DNA from: Chryseobacterium sp. MEBOG06
GTDB lineage: Bacteria; Bacteroidota; Bacteroidia; Flavobacteriales; Weeksellaceae
Length of the DNA stretch: 64,000 nt
NCBI RefSeq assembly: GCF_021869765.1
Contig: NZ_CP084580.1
Span: 3,286,001-3,350,000, forward strand
Direction: 5' to 3'
Positions 28,358-36,834 of the stretch are shown here, one piece after another. The notes under the pieces were generated by a model. It did no database searches. It was not told the DNA's origin and was given only the letters and a program-made list of their open reading frames with translations. The translations under genes were made by a program, and so were the position numbers. Position 1 is the first letter of the stretch. Each line of letters begins with the position of its first letter.

Positions 28358-28487
28358 AATAATAAGATGGATTGAAGAACTGCAGGAGCAGCGGGAGCAA
28401 AAATCTCAAGGCCTGGGCATTCCCTCATTAAAGGAAATTAAAATCGCGGATCATTCTCATCACGAAATATCAAAAATCCTGTATTAA
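28344..28487 (+). CDS. Small hypothetical protein overlapping the previous gene
   Basis: 47 residues (MKNYKIIRWIEELQEQREQK .. HHEISKILY), ATG inside the end of the 27485 gene and stop 18 bp before the next gene's start. An amphipathic helix followed by a polar tail. The tight packing supports translation. Confidence 0.45.
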   Translation: MKNYKIIRWIEELQEQREQKSQGLGIPSLKEIKIADHSHHEISKILY

Positions 28488-28505
28488 AAAAATAAAAATC
28501 GTAAC

Positions 28506-30098
28506 ATGGCAACACGTATTACCATAACAGACTCCGGGCAGACACAAACCTTAAATGGTCCATTGGCTCCGGATACTCCCGATGACTCATTACAGCGCAT
28601 CAGTGACGTTTATTTTGCCAAAAAAGTGACAGCAGACAATGGAACAAGAGTCAGTTTCACAAAAATTGATTCTGCCCATATACAGCGGGATCACGATAAT
28701 ATTGAAATTCCCTACGATTCTATATTAGGAAAGACGGTGTATCTGATCATTGAGACCAGCAATATGCAGACCTTGAGTATAGATGCTGTGATAAGACCGT
28801 CCGCCAATACGATGACCGAAAATACAGATACCTTGCAACTCATGCGTTTTGTATCTCCTAATCGATATGAAGCACAGGGGCTGCTGACCGTGCAGGTTGG
28901 GAATTTTGATGCTCTTAACAATAGAGATGGCAGCCATGCCCATTATACCAATTTACAGGCGGACCATATCAATAAAGCTATTATCAAGCTGCAGCTAAGG
29001 CCGGATGCAAGGGCTGCTTTTGATGACTGGACAAGAAGACTGGGAGATCGCACGATCAACCTGGAGGTGGCGGTAGAAAGAACAGACAACCAGCCATGTG
29101 CGTATGGAAATGGGCAGCAGGAAGTAAATGGGGCAGGTACGTTCTTAGATACAGATGCCGGAAGATTCAGGGTGGTCAATAGAAATATCTATACCATCCA
29201 TCATGGCAGTAATACTTACAATACTTTAGCCGTAATCAGTACCAATCCGGAAAGAAGAAGAAGGATTCAGAAAGTCCGTAATACCCATTCTACGGAAGTT
29301 ATCTTTTTTTATTACGACCAGAATGATAATGAACACAGGATCTGTGCCAGAACTAAAGAAAGTGTCACCAGAAAAAGAAGAGTGAATGCTATACCACCGC
29401 TGGCCCAAAGAGGGACTCTTTTGGATACCATAGATTTCACAGCGAACAGAGCTGCCGGAGAACAGATAGATGCTCATCAGTTACTGGTGTATTCCAACGG
29501 AACCCTCGGCGATGGTGCTACCGACAAGTGGTATACCAATCTTACAGAAAGTGTAGATTTGGTGAATATGGATATTATAGCGAATACCGGCGTAGGACCA
29601 CAGATATTTGAAGCATTCAATTATAACCAGAATGGCGTTGTCATCCGGTATGGATTTCAGCATACCAGAAGAAGAAGCATTCAGCCGGATTTATTTGCCG
29701 GTTTCTTGGGTTCATTGGCACAGTTCAGACAGGAAGGACACAATCATTATATTGTTTCTCAGGGATTTTCTTATTCTGATGCCTCATGCTATCCCAGCGC
29801 AGAACATGTGAACGGAGAAGCGGGAGACCTGAATCTATTAACGACTCAGCAGAATGGTGTCAATACAATTCTTACCGCAGCCAATTTTGATTATGATAAT
29901 GAGGTCATCCTTCGCAATATCCTTTTTGATTTTGGATTTGTGCTGGGCCGGTCAGAGGATTTTTCAAACACCTCAAATGCAAGTACGGCAGACAATACCA
30001 GTACAAGGTTACCTCATACCACCCATACCGCTACGCCAAGACACAATAATCACCTGCATATTCACGGTTTCACCCCAATATTAGATATCTATGCCTAA
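28506..30098 (+). CDS. T6SS effector candidate with LAS-type metallopeptidase domain
   Basis: 530 residues, no signal peptide. The N-terminal half is beta-rich, with a DVYFAKKVT segment like the DAYFVKWVS start of the middle part of the PAAR effector, so a shared loading domain is likely. The C-terminal ~150 residues carry zinc-ligand motifs of LAS peptidases: AEHVNGEAGDLNLL (HxxGxAxD) and NNHLHIHGF (HxH). These enzymes cut D-Ala-containing cross-links in peptidoglycan. An 8-bp overlap with the next gene, encoding a lipoprotein, completes an effector-immunity pair. Confidence 0.72.
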   Translation: MATRITITDSGQTQTLNGPLAPDTPDDSLQRISDVYFAKKVTADNGTRVSFTKIDSAHIQRDHDNIEIPYDSILGKTVYLIIETSNMQTLSIDAVIRPSANTMTENTDTLQLMRFVSPNRYEAQGLLTVQVGNFDALNNRDGSHAHYTNLQADHINKAIIKLQLRPDARAAFDDWTRRLGDRTINLEVAVERTDNQPCAYGNGQQEVNGAGTFLDTDAGRFRVVNRNIYTIHHGSNTYNTLAVISTNPERRRRIQKVRNTHSTEVIFFYYDQNDNEHRICARTKESVTRKRRVNAIPPLAQRGTLLDTIDFTANRAAGEQIDAHQLLVYSNGTLGDGATDKWYTNLTESVDLVNMDIIANTGVGPQIFEAFNYNQNGVVIRYGFQHTRRRSIQPDLFAGFLGSLAQFRQEGHNHYIVSQGFSYSDASCYPSAEHVNGEAGDLNLLTTQQNGVNTILTAANFDYDNEVILRNILFDFGFVLGRSEDFSNTSNASTADNTSTRLPHTTHTATPRHNNHLHIHGFTPILDIYA

Positions 30099-31071
30099 AA
30101 TTAATATCGCTTGTTTTGCTATTCTGTTATTCCTTTTTTCCTGCTACAGTAAGGCTCAAACGGAAAACAAGGCAGCAAACACAAAAGAAACAGCTAATGG
30201 ATCAGTTTTCTTTACTACGAATAAAGCGGACTGTATAACGCTGCCATTTGGATATTCGGAGATTTCAAAAAGATTAACCGTTGATTCTGTTCTGCCTGTT
30301 ATACAGAATGAAAGTAAACTGAAAGAGCTCAATGCATTGCAGTTTGAAAAAGCAATAAAAAAAAATCTTATACTGCTTCCTGAAGAATACGATGTTTTTC
30401 TGCCATTCAGTAAGAACGTCAGTGAGAAGTATGACCTCATCAAAATAGCATCTCATCACCTTTGTTACAAAGACTATACACTCTATTTTATGGCAGTTTA
30501 TAATACCGTTCGCTACGCGGACCCATTTATAGAAAAAATATATTTAGTTTCAACAAAGGAGGGTAAGCTTATTGATATGAAGAGAATTTATCTTAATCAT
30601 CAGGGAGAAATGGGATATGCCAACTATACTTTGTTTAATATCGATAAAAATCATATCATTTCTCTACAGGATTATGAATTTACGGAAAGTCCTTTTACCT
30701 TAAAACCATTACAGAAATACCAGATTCTGTCCTCCGGAAAATTGGCAAGGTACTATGATCATGATGGCCCTTATAAAAATAATGAAGAACAGGGCGTGGT
30801 GAAAAACCACAGTAAAGAAGGAAAATGGACAGAATCCAAACCCAATGGATATCTGGATTTACAAAAATATCCGGAATTTACAGATCCTTATACTTATGTG
30901 GAAGCCGAGTATAAGAATGGCTTGCCTGACGGAACATGGAAATTTTATAAATTATTGCAGCAATATAATGAAGAAACAGGAGAACCTATATTAAGTACAA
31001 GGAAAAAAGGACCATTGATCTATACTGAAATGTATAAAGAAGGTGTGTTGGAAAAACGGGAATTTCATTGA
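30091..31071 (+). CDS. Lipoprotein, probable immunity to the LAS-type effector
   Basis: 326 residues. The leader MPKINIACFAILLFLFSCYS ends in a plausible lipobox (LFSC). The C-terminal third has MORN/YwqK-like strands (HSKEGKWTESKPNGYLDL, AEYKNGLPDGTWKFYKLL). Envelope location and overlap with the peptidase gene support an immunity role. Last gene of the plus-strand string. Confidence 0.6.
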   Translation: MPKINIACFAILLFLFSCYSKAQTENKAANTKETANGSVFFTTNKADCITLPFGYSEISKRLTVDSVLPVIQNESKLKELNALQFEKAIKKNLILLPEEYDVFLPFSKNVSEKYDLIKIASHHLCYKDYTLYFMAVYNTVRYADPFIEKIYLVSTKEGKLIDMKRIYLNHQGEMGYANYTLFNIDKNHIISLQDYEFTESPFTLKPLQKYQILSSGKLARYYDHDGPYKNNEEQGVVKNHSKEGKWTESKPNGYLDLQKYPEFTDPYTYVEAEYKNGLPDGTWKFYKLLQQYNEETGEPILSTRKKGPLIYTEMYKEGVLEKREFH

Positions 31072-31125
31072 TGCAAGGGTGGGTGGCTTATAAAATATTT
31101 AACTAGAAATCTCTGATTGTCCTGC

Positions 31126-31165
31126 ATCTTGTATCTTGTATCTTGTATCTTGTATCTTGTATCTT
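31126..31165. repeat. Heptanucleotide repeat
   Basis: Five perfect copies of GTATCTT (31131-31165) after a partial ATCTT, in the convergent gap between the VgrG string and the minus-strand immunity block. Not in a coding region. Confidence 0.95.
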
Positions 31166-31178
31166 ACTACCTTATGAT

Positions 31179-31538
31179 CTATTTACTAAATAATAATGCG
31201 GTTCCCTCATCAGTTATTGTAATTACAAAATCTGCATGCTGTTCAGCCATTATTCTTATTGGTCTTATATCATTACTTCTGACATCATCAAGCAGTGCTT
31301 TCTTGGTTGAAAGGACAATCTTTCCCTTTACTGTTTTCCTCTTTCCCTTCACGGATACAAGGTCATGGATGACGTAATAATTGACTTGATTATTCAATCT
31401 AGTCTCTAAACAAACAGCAGGGTCTGGGAAAACAATGAAATTATTTGGACTTAAAAACGCTTCAGATTTCTGAAACACTGTTTCTGCATCTTCCAGCTCT
31501 GGTATTTCCTGATGCTTTAGGTTTAAAAATGAGTACAT
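31179..31538 (-). CDS. Hypothetical protein (orphan immunity candidate)
   Basis: 119 residues, cytosolic, not recognised. Ends with a strand-rich ADFVITITDEGTALLFSK. Last of four closely spaced minus-strand genes (31179-33132). Confidence 0.5.
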   Translation of the reverse strand: MYSFLNLKHQEIPELEDAETVFQKSEAFLSPNNFIVFPDPAVCLETRLNNQVNYYVIHDLVSVKGKRKTVKGKIVLSTKKALLDDVRSNDIRPIRIMAEQHADFVITITDEGTALLFSK

Positions 31539-31554
31539 AAATATTTAATTTTTA

Positions 31555-31791
31555 TTACCTCCATGAACTCATTTCATAGTTTGAAAAGTTCATTTTCATA
31601 TCTTCTATCCTTTCCTCAAGGGCTTTACTGCCCATCTGCAGATAGGTTTCTTTCTCAGATTCGTTCAGGGTGTACATGACATCGAATCCCGGAGCCGGTT
31701 TACCAATGGGAACTGATACGGTAATATGGCTCCCCTCTTCATAGATATAATAGTGCCATTCTTTTTTTTCCAGTAGTTTCTTTTCTTTCAT
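31555..31791 (-). CDS. Small hypothetical protein
   Basis: 78 residues: a Lys/Glu start, WHYYIYEEGSHITVSVPIGK beta strands and a helical acidic end (KALEERIEDMKMNFSNYEMS). It overlaps the upstream gene by 4 bp (31788-31791) and is thus translationally coupled. Function unknown. Confidence 0.55.
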   Translation of the reverse strand: MKEKKLLEKKEWHYYIYEEGSHITVSVPIGKPAPGFDVMYTLNESEKETYLQMGSKALEERIEDMKMNFSNYEMSSWR

Positions 31792-32498
31792 GATTTTGTA
31801 TTGATCTGGTTGAATTTGTTTCTTCCAGCCTTATCATGGCAAATCCCTTCTAAAAACAACATATATCGTCCCGGCTGATATTCTCCACAGGAAAAAAGGC
31901 AGATCGTCTCATTTTTCTTCAGATAATAAATTTCCAGCCCTTCTTCAGAGGTATACTTTTCAACAAAAGTATTGATAAGGTTGAATTTGCTTTCTTTAAT
32001 TACTGTGTTAAAACTCTTATCCCCTATTTCTTTTTTTAATTCTCTTAATGGATTGTCATAAAAATCACTGAATTTGAACTTTTGATTTCCAATTTCAAAA
32101 ACTTCTTTTACACCTGCTGCTTCATCTCCATCAAATAATTTCTGCTTAATGATTTCAATGTTTTCCATCATAGCGGGATATAATGAGATTCCCCAAACGG
32201 CATCCTGCAGCCTATTAGCATACTCTGTATCGGCTTCCTCGCCAAGAAAATTCCTTACGACCATTACAGCCATTGGATATTTTTGATAAGCCTCCTCTTC
32301 CGTGTACACTGCATGATCTTCAATGACTGTTTTCTTTATATCCACCAATTGATTATAAAAAGAGATGTTCATTGGATCATTGGGAAATTGCTCATATTCT
32401 TCCTTTGCCTGTACTAAAGCTTTTTCAACGATTTCACGATAATATTTTTTCGTCAACCGGTCTTCTAAATCTGTGTACACTGGTCTGTTCTTATCCAT
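31788..32498 (-). CDS. Hypothetical cytosolic protein
   Basis: 236 residues, mostly helical and acidic, ending in beta strands (EGLEIYYLKKNETICLFSCG). No recognised domain. Overlaps the genes on both sides by 8 and 4 bp, so it belongs to a single operon. Probable immunity or accessory protein by context. Confidence 0.55.
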   Translation of the reverse strand: MDKNRPVYTDLEDRLTKKYYREIVEKALVQAKEEYEQFPNDPMNISFYNQLVDIKKTVIEDHAVYTEEEAYQKYPMAVMVVRNFLGEEADTEYANRLQDAVWGISLYPAMMENIEIIKQKLFDGDEAAGVKEVFEIGNQKFKFSDFYDNPLRELKKEIGDKSFNTVIKESKFNLINTFVEKYTSEEGLEIYYLKKNETICLFSCGEYQPGRYMLFLEGICHDKAGRNKFNQINTKS

Positions 32499-33132
32499 TG
32501 AAACTTTTTTCTGCTTCTTCTATATTATAAGCAATCCGACTATCCTGACTGATCAAAGCTCTAAAAACATCCAGGTATTTTCTCCCTATATTTTTGTCAT
32601 AATGAACCACAACGGGAAGCAGCTGGCTGGCCTGGTAATATCTTTTGTTTTCCAGGGCAGTCTGCATGGCCTGTTCTATTTCCTTTAAAAGTGGGCTGCA
32701 ATCTTTCTGTAAAAGAAAGGTCTTCAGATTAGATTCAAAAAACCGTGTGCCGTACAGATCTAGAAATTGCCTGATATAAGGATATAACTCCTGTTCGCTT
32801 TTCCCGTTGAATGTTGAAATGTATAATGCATCAGTAATGATATCATACCCATTGTCTTCACCAAGGAGTCTGTGGGGTTCAAAATTGTCTTTTTCGTCCC
32901 ATTTTTCGGCAACGAAACGATCAAGCAGCTCAAAGCCTTCCGGTACAGACCATGCGAGTAAAATAAGCATTGCCTGATACGCAATATAACGGTCTTCATG
33001 ATGAAGAAGCCGTTTTAATTGTTCAACCCGTTCAAAATCTATTTTTTTAAGGAGCTGTACTTCATTCAAATCGTAGCCTTCGAAGCCCTCCTCATTGTAG
33101 TAGTAAAGGAGCTCATGGAGTTGGTTATTCAT
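32491..33132 (-). CDS. HEAT-like helical protein, probable immunity factor
   Basis: 213 residues of paired helices (VEQLKRLLHHEDRYIAYQAM-LILLAWSVPEGFELLDRFVA). HEAT-like immunity proteins are common near polymorphic toxins. First gene of the 31.2-33.1-kb minus-strand operon, which lies tail-to-tail with the T6SS effector string. The cognate toxin is not visible. Confidence 0.55.
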   Translation of the reverse strand: MNNQLHELLYYYNEEGFEGYDLNEVQLLKKIDFERVEQLKRLLHHEDRYIAYQAMLILLAWSVPEGFELLDRFVAEKWDEKDNFEPHRLLGEDNGYDIITDALYISTFNGKSEQELYPYIRQFLDLYGTRFFESNLKTFLLQKDCSPLLKEIEQAMQTALENKRYYQASQLLPVVVHYDKNIGRKYLDVFRALISQDSRIAYNIEEAEKSFNG

Positions 33133-33551
33133 TTCATTAGTCTTTATAAGTGGTTTGAATAGTATCCGAAATATTCAATACCAGATTTTAAAAATACAAA
33201 CTTTCTTTTTGATACGGAATTTCTTTACACTTTTACAGGTTTTGTCATTCTTTATACACAATGAGATTCATACAATTTGTTTTTTTCAACCATTTTAGAT
33301 CATTAAAGAAGGCTAATATCTTCCTGCAAAGGTAAGTACGCTTTAGAGAAAAATCAGAGATTTTCAGAAACCTAAAATAGCTCAACTGCCTGAAAACGTT
33401 TATGGTTAAAGTAAAAACTCGCAACCATGTCTAGGCTCAAAGTCTTGGCACAGTTTAGTTTCCATTTCAAAAGAACCTAAATATTGTATAATTTAAAATA
33501 CTGTTAAAAACACAAAATAAAAGAACTTTGACGTTTAATCCCGGTTTTGTA
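33133..33551. other. Intergenic region without a gene
   Basis: 419 bp, AT-rich. A stray AGGCTCAAAGTCTTGGCA near 33435 resembles half of the dispersed palindromic repeat. Nothing else is evident. Confidence 0.5.
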
Positions 33552-33917
33552 TTATGCCATATAACGGATGTCTTCTGTAATCAATTCCACGTCCTTTGCT
33601 CTTATAATAAGGACCATTACACCAATAGCCAATATATATGTTTTTAGTTCTTTGCCATCTTCCAAACAAAAAAGAAATTCAAACATAGGATGGTCTTCCA
33701 ACCCAAATTCTCTGAGCAATTTATCGGTCTTTAATTTCTGACTTACTTCTTCTACTCCCGTGAATAGAAAACCTGCCGCTACAGATTCTTCTTTTTCTTT
33801 ATCATAAATGCAGGCTATGGTAAAGACTTTTTTTGATGAATGATAATATTCTATGGATTTATGCCTGTACATCACAGTACCTTCTGACAAAAAAGGGAAT
33901 ACCGGTATTGCTTTCAT
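33552..33917 (-). CDS. Hypothetical protein (orphan immunity candidate)
   Basis: 121 residues, alpha/beta, no signal peptide, not recognised (KVFTIACIYDKEKEESVAAG). Coupled to the upstream gene by a 4-bp overlap (33914-33917). Confidence 0.5.
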   Translation of the reverse strand: MKAIPVFPFLSEGTVMYRHKSIEYYHSSKKVFTIACIYDKEKEESVAAGFLFTGVEEVSQKLKTDKLLREFGLEDHPMFEFLFCLEDGKELKTYILAIGVMVLIIRAKDVELITEDIRYMA

Positions 33918-34333
33918 GATACTAAATTTTTGATTTTCTCCTGTTCTCTGAACATTTCTCTAAAGCCGTCATCTGCCTGATATCCTTCGGCCAGTATATT
34001 AAATTCAGTTTCTCCTATCTGAAATATATAATGCTTCAGCAATTTCCCATTAATCTCCATATATTCAGCTTCTTTCTCTTTATTTTTTTTCATGAATACA
34101 CCAGCCCAGTTACCTGTTTCGTCAATTGCCAAATAATTTTTCGGTTCCTGAACAAGCCTGGTTTTCTGATACATTTCTGATAAACCATGAAAATAATAGG
34201 ATTTTAAATGATGATCTACCCTGATTCTTATATCTACTAAATAAAACACAGGATCTTCATAATCATCTACAACCCTTATCCAATAGCTGTCCAATATTAT
34301 TTCGTCAAATTCTTCGAGTATTTTCTTTTTCAT
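33914..34333 (-). CDS. Hypothetical protein (orphan immunity candidate)
   Basis: 139 residues, acidic alpha/beta with Trp/Tyr-rich strands (DYEDPVFYLVDIRIRVDHHL). Start ATG at 34333. Forms a two-gene unit with the 121-aa gene. No family recognised. Confidence 0.5.
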   Translation of the reverse strand: MKKKILEEFDEIILDSYWIRVVDDYEDPVFYLVDIRIRVDHHLKSYYFHGLSEMYQKTRLVQEPKNYLAIDETGNWAGVFMKKNKEKEAEYMEINGKLLKHYIFQIGETEFNILAEGYQADDGFREMFREQEKIKNLVS

Positions 34334-34700
34334 TGGGTCAATAGTTTTTTATTTGTTCTATGGATGATTTTCACTCTATCGTCAATCCTCCTGACTTTGG
34401 TGATTATAATTTCAAGCAATAATAATAAAAATAAGAGTTGAAAAAATTTATTTTCTAAATTTACTTCTATTACAAAAATTCTTATTTTAATACAAAGGAT
34501 CGTGTTTTTAAGGCTGGTTAAGCATTAGGATAAAACACATACTTCATCAAATGAATCAAAGACAGATTCTTTCTTTGCTTCCCAGAGTATGCATTATTAA
34601 ATTAAAAACTTGGCGTCTGTAAAATTTCTATTCAGATGGACTTCATTTTGCTTAGCTATCTCATTTTTATGGCTGATGTAACCTTCTTTACCCATTTCTG
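34334..34700. other. Intergenic region without a gene
   Basis: AT-rich; TCCTCCTGACTTTGG near 34386 is half of the dispersed palindromic repeat. No gene seen. Confidence 0.5.
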
Positions 34701-34912
34701 AAGTACCTGCAACCCCTTATATAAGTATCTTTACCCCTTTAGGTAAAGGGACATCCCCCCTTTGGAAGTACCTATACCCCCTTATACAAGTACCTGTACC
34801 CCCTTGGGTAAGGGGCTATACCCCCCTTCGGAAGTACCTAAAGGCCGTTCACCAAGTACCTCGAGGCTCTTTCACCAAGCCTACAGGCCTCTGGAAGGCC
34901 ATGTACCCTTTT
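34701..34912. repeat. Degenerate 22-bp C-rich repeat array
   Basis: Units begin AAGTACCT and continue ACCCCCTTnnnn, with 22- or 44-bp spacing: starts near 34701, 34723, 34767, 34789 and 34833, then decaying copies to ~34905. Runs of four to six C alternate with GGGTAAGGGG. It borders copy B of the 1.1-kb element. Confidence 0.8.
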
Positions 34913-34942
34913 TAAGCCTCCATTCGGCAGCAGAACATCTAT

Positions 34943-35509
34943 CTATCTCTTCCCTCTTCTTTCAAGAATGAGGTGCGCAGCATCCAGCATTTTCGTCAGA
35001 TGAATGTACGGACTGACGATATTACTTTCCGGTATATTGCCGTAGGCTCCCAGTGAAAAGTAGACCATGCCGGATATAAAATAGTCAAACTCTTTGATGC
35101 TGTATTCTTCAAATGCTTTTTTGAAGACCCGTAAAGGATTTCGGTATTCTTTCTCAGAAAGCAGGCCGGGAAGCCAGGGAGAAACATTTTCTAAGGGAGT
35201 GTTGGCATACCTTTTCTTTTTCTTCAGCGTAATAAGATAGCCAGCACGGATAAACGACTGCATCGACTGGCGAAAGTGAAAAATAGCAGAGGGATCTCCT
35301 TTTAGCCACGTATTTCCTTTTACTGCACAGTTTGTAATGTTGTTCAGCTTTTCTTTAGAGGCAGCCAGCTCATTGAACTTAAAAAAATTCTCCATAAGCT
35401 CTACACCGGAATCTTTTTTAGGATCTTCCAAAAAATGGGCTTCAAAGTCTGTTCTTCTATTTTTCATGCGGTTGTTTTTTGTAATTAAATAATTATTTAT
35501 TTTCATCAT
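34943..35509 (-). CDS. Hypothetical protein of the duplicated 1.1-kb element (copy B)
   Basis: 188 residues, near-identical to the protein at 17805-18371, with differences at only a handful of scattered positions (for example ELMENFF for ELLENFF, KGDPSA for KDDPSA, ERRGKR for QRRGKG). That both copies remain intact ORFs with mostly conservative changes argues for selection on the protein. Function unknown. Divergent from the structured RNA. Confidence 0.65.
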   Translation of the reverse strand: MMKINNYLITKNNRMKNRRTDFEAHFLEDPKKDSGVELMENFFKFNELAASKEKLNNITNCAVKGNTWLKGDPSAIFHFRQSMQSFIRAGYLITLKKKKRYANTPLENVSPWLPGLLSEKEYRNPLRVFKKAFEEYSIKEFDYFISGMVYFSLGAYGNIPESNIVSPYIHLTKMLDAAHLILERRGKR

Positions 35510-35628
35510 TCATTGTTTGTAGTCATTGAACACAGCTCTTCCTGTACCATGAACATTTCATGATATCAGCAGCTGAACTTTTGTTTAATACTGTTTGTTT
35601 TCTGTTACACGTTTTACCGGTTGTAAAA

Positions 35629-35976
35629 TGGGAGGAAGCCCTGTCAATGCCGGACTTCCCACCCATACAAGACAAAAAATAAAAACTTATGATAAAATTT
35701 GTGTTTTTCAGAAAGCCCGAAGGCCGCAACGGATTGTACACCCCCATTGTAACGCACATGATACTCTATGTTGTAAAGCGGGCTTAGAAAATGAGAATTG
35801 TAGAAAAGCAGAACGGCATGAAAATAAAAACGGCATGGGACTCTACAATATCCGACTTGAGGTACTGGTATACCTTGCAACAGATAAGAGAACCCACGCC
35901 TAGGTCGTGAGCTTCCTGCTTATCCTCTCGTTGCTTTTAAATTACCAGTTTTCAAGTCGAGACTCTAAGCAATAGC
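35629..35976 (+). ncRNA. Candidate structured RNA, copy B
   Basis: Same helices as copy A with compensating differences. CGACTTGA 35853-35860 pairs with TCAAGTCG 35952-35959 (GTCATTGA/TCAATGAC in A). GCAAC 35877-35881 pairs with GTTGC 35930-35934 (ACACA/TGTGT in A). CACAT 35755-35759 pairs with ATGTtG 35768-35773 (TCAT/ATGtGA in A). The tip CCCACGCCTAGGTCGTGAGC is invariant. Confidence 0.65.
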
Positions 35977-35983
35977 TTCTATA

Positions 35984-36040
35984 TTTCTTTGAAGTATCGC
36001 AAAGCTACATTAATTTTTAATGTAACATTTTGCTAATATA
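35984..36040 (+). promoter_or_regulatory. Double-hairpin leader, copy 2
   Basis: CTTTGAAGTATCGCAAAG as in copies 1 and 3; the second stem is replaced by TACATTAA/TTAATGTA, so the fold rather than the sequence is kept. Confidence 0.5.
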
Positions 36041-36099
36041 CAAATTTATTTACACATGTGTAATTGTTGCAATGCTTTTTTATTAGTCCTTTTGTTTTC

Positions 36100-36435
36100 A
36101 TGAAAAAACAAATTAAAATAAGTGAATTAACAGAAGCTATATCAACGGTTATAAAAGATCTTTACAAAGAAAGAGGGACTGCCGTGTTAGATGAAAATAA
36201 TCAGTATTTTAATGAGATAGGCAAAAATTTAGGATTAGAAAGGTACACCTCCACCGATCATAATGTGACTTGTAGTAAACTATTTGCCATATGCGACTTT
36301 TTTGAAATTTCAATGTCTGAATTTTTCATAAAGGTTGAAGAGAAAAATAAATTACTCAAATTCGATAAAAAAAGACAAGGCTCATTAGTGCTAAAAGCCT
36401 ATGAGGACGCTGAAAAAAATAATAACAAATCCTAA
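36100..36435 (+). CDS. Putative XRE-like regulator
   Basis: 111 residues from the ATG at 36100; the upstream TTG at 36064 is unlikely. The pattern TCSKLFAICDFFEISMSEFF matches the last two helices of XRE-type HTH domains; the first part (ISELTEAISTVIKDLYKERG) is less standard. It occupies the position held by the XRE gene in copy A. The stop overlaps its terminator stem. Confidence 0.6.
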   Translation: MKKQIKISELTEAISTVIKDLYKERGTAVLDENNQYFNEIGKNLGLERYTSTDHNVTCSKLFAICDFFEISMSEFFIKVEEKNKLLKFDKKRQGSLVLKAYEDAEKNNNKS

Positions 36436-36454
36436 CGTTTCGTTAGGATTTTCT
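36428..36454 (+). terminator. Terminator of the 36100 gene
   Basis: AAATCCTAACG / CGTTAGGATTT perfect stem followed by TC and TTG. Confidence 0.7.
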
Positions 36455-36457
36455 TGT

Positions 36458-36513
36458 TCTTTGAAGTATCGCAAAGCTACATTTATTGTAGCTTATTTTA
36501 CAAATGTAGTAAA
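36458..36513 (+). promoter_or_regulatory. Double-hairpin leader, copy 3
   Basis: CTTTGAAGTATCGCAAAG plus AGCTAC-ATTTATT-GTAGCT, upstream of the HTH gene at 36576 and not preceded by the structured RNA. Confidence 0.55.
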
Positions 36514-36521
36514 AACATTTC

Positions 36522-36545
36522 AATTACGGTCGATCGACCGTAATT
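36522..36545. promoter_or_regulatory. Perfect 24-bp palindrome
   Basis: AATTACGGTCGA / TCGACCGTAATT, 30 bp upstream of the HTH gene start and followed by T-rich DNA. Either an operator for the adjacent HTH regulator or a factor-independent terminator. Confidence 0.7.
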
Positions 36546-36575
36546 TTTTATTTATTAATTATTTCATTTGTTTAT

Positions 36576-36809
36576 ATGACAGATATAAACGAAAAAATTT
36601 GTTCGTTCATTACAAAAAATTGGTTAATACCTTGGCTTAAAGAAGGTAAGTCACAAACTTCTTTTGCGAAAAACCATGGTATAGAAGAAAGTACTATTAG
36701 AAAAATTAAAAGCGGAGAATCTTACAGAATACCTGTTGAAACACTTTTTAAAATGTGTGAAACAAGAAAGATTAGTTTATCTGATTTCTTTACACTTATA
36801 AATGAATAA
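36576..36809 (+). CDS. Small HTH (XRE-like) regulator
   Basis: 77 residues. HTH pattern KSQTSFAKNHGIEESTIRKI followed by the usual ETLFKMCETRKISLSDFF last helices. DNA-binding, cytosolic. Preceded by the double-hairpin leader and a perfect palindrome, which suggests autoregulation. It resembles the 36100 protein only in the C-terminal helices. Confidence 0.75.
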   Translation: MTDINEKICSFITKNWLIPWLKEGKSQTSFAKNHGIEESTIRKIKSGESYRIPVETLFKMCETRKISLSDFFTLINE

Positions 36810-36834
36810 ATCCTGACGTGAGTCGGGATTTATT
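36808..36834 (+). terminator. Terminator of the 36576 gene
   Basis: AAATCCTGAC / GTCGGGATTT stem overlapping the stop codon; same family as the stem at 19239. Confidence 0.7.

Larger units (their letters stand above)
34943..36020. repeat. Duplicated ~1.1-kb element, copy B
   Basis: Same order as copy A: 188-aa gene (minus), structured RNA, hairpin leader, then small HTH genes on the plus strand. Confidence 0.9.

Noticed and set aside
34701..34912. CRISPR array
   Set aside because: The 22-bp units are contiguous and degenerate with no unique spacers, and no cas gene is present.
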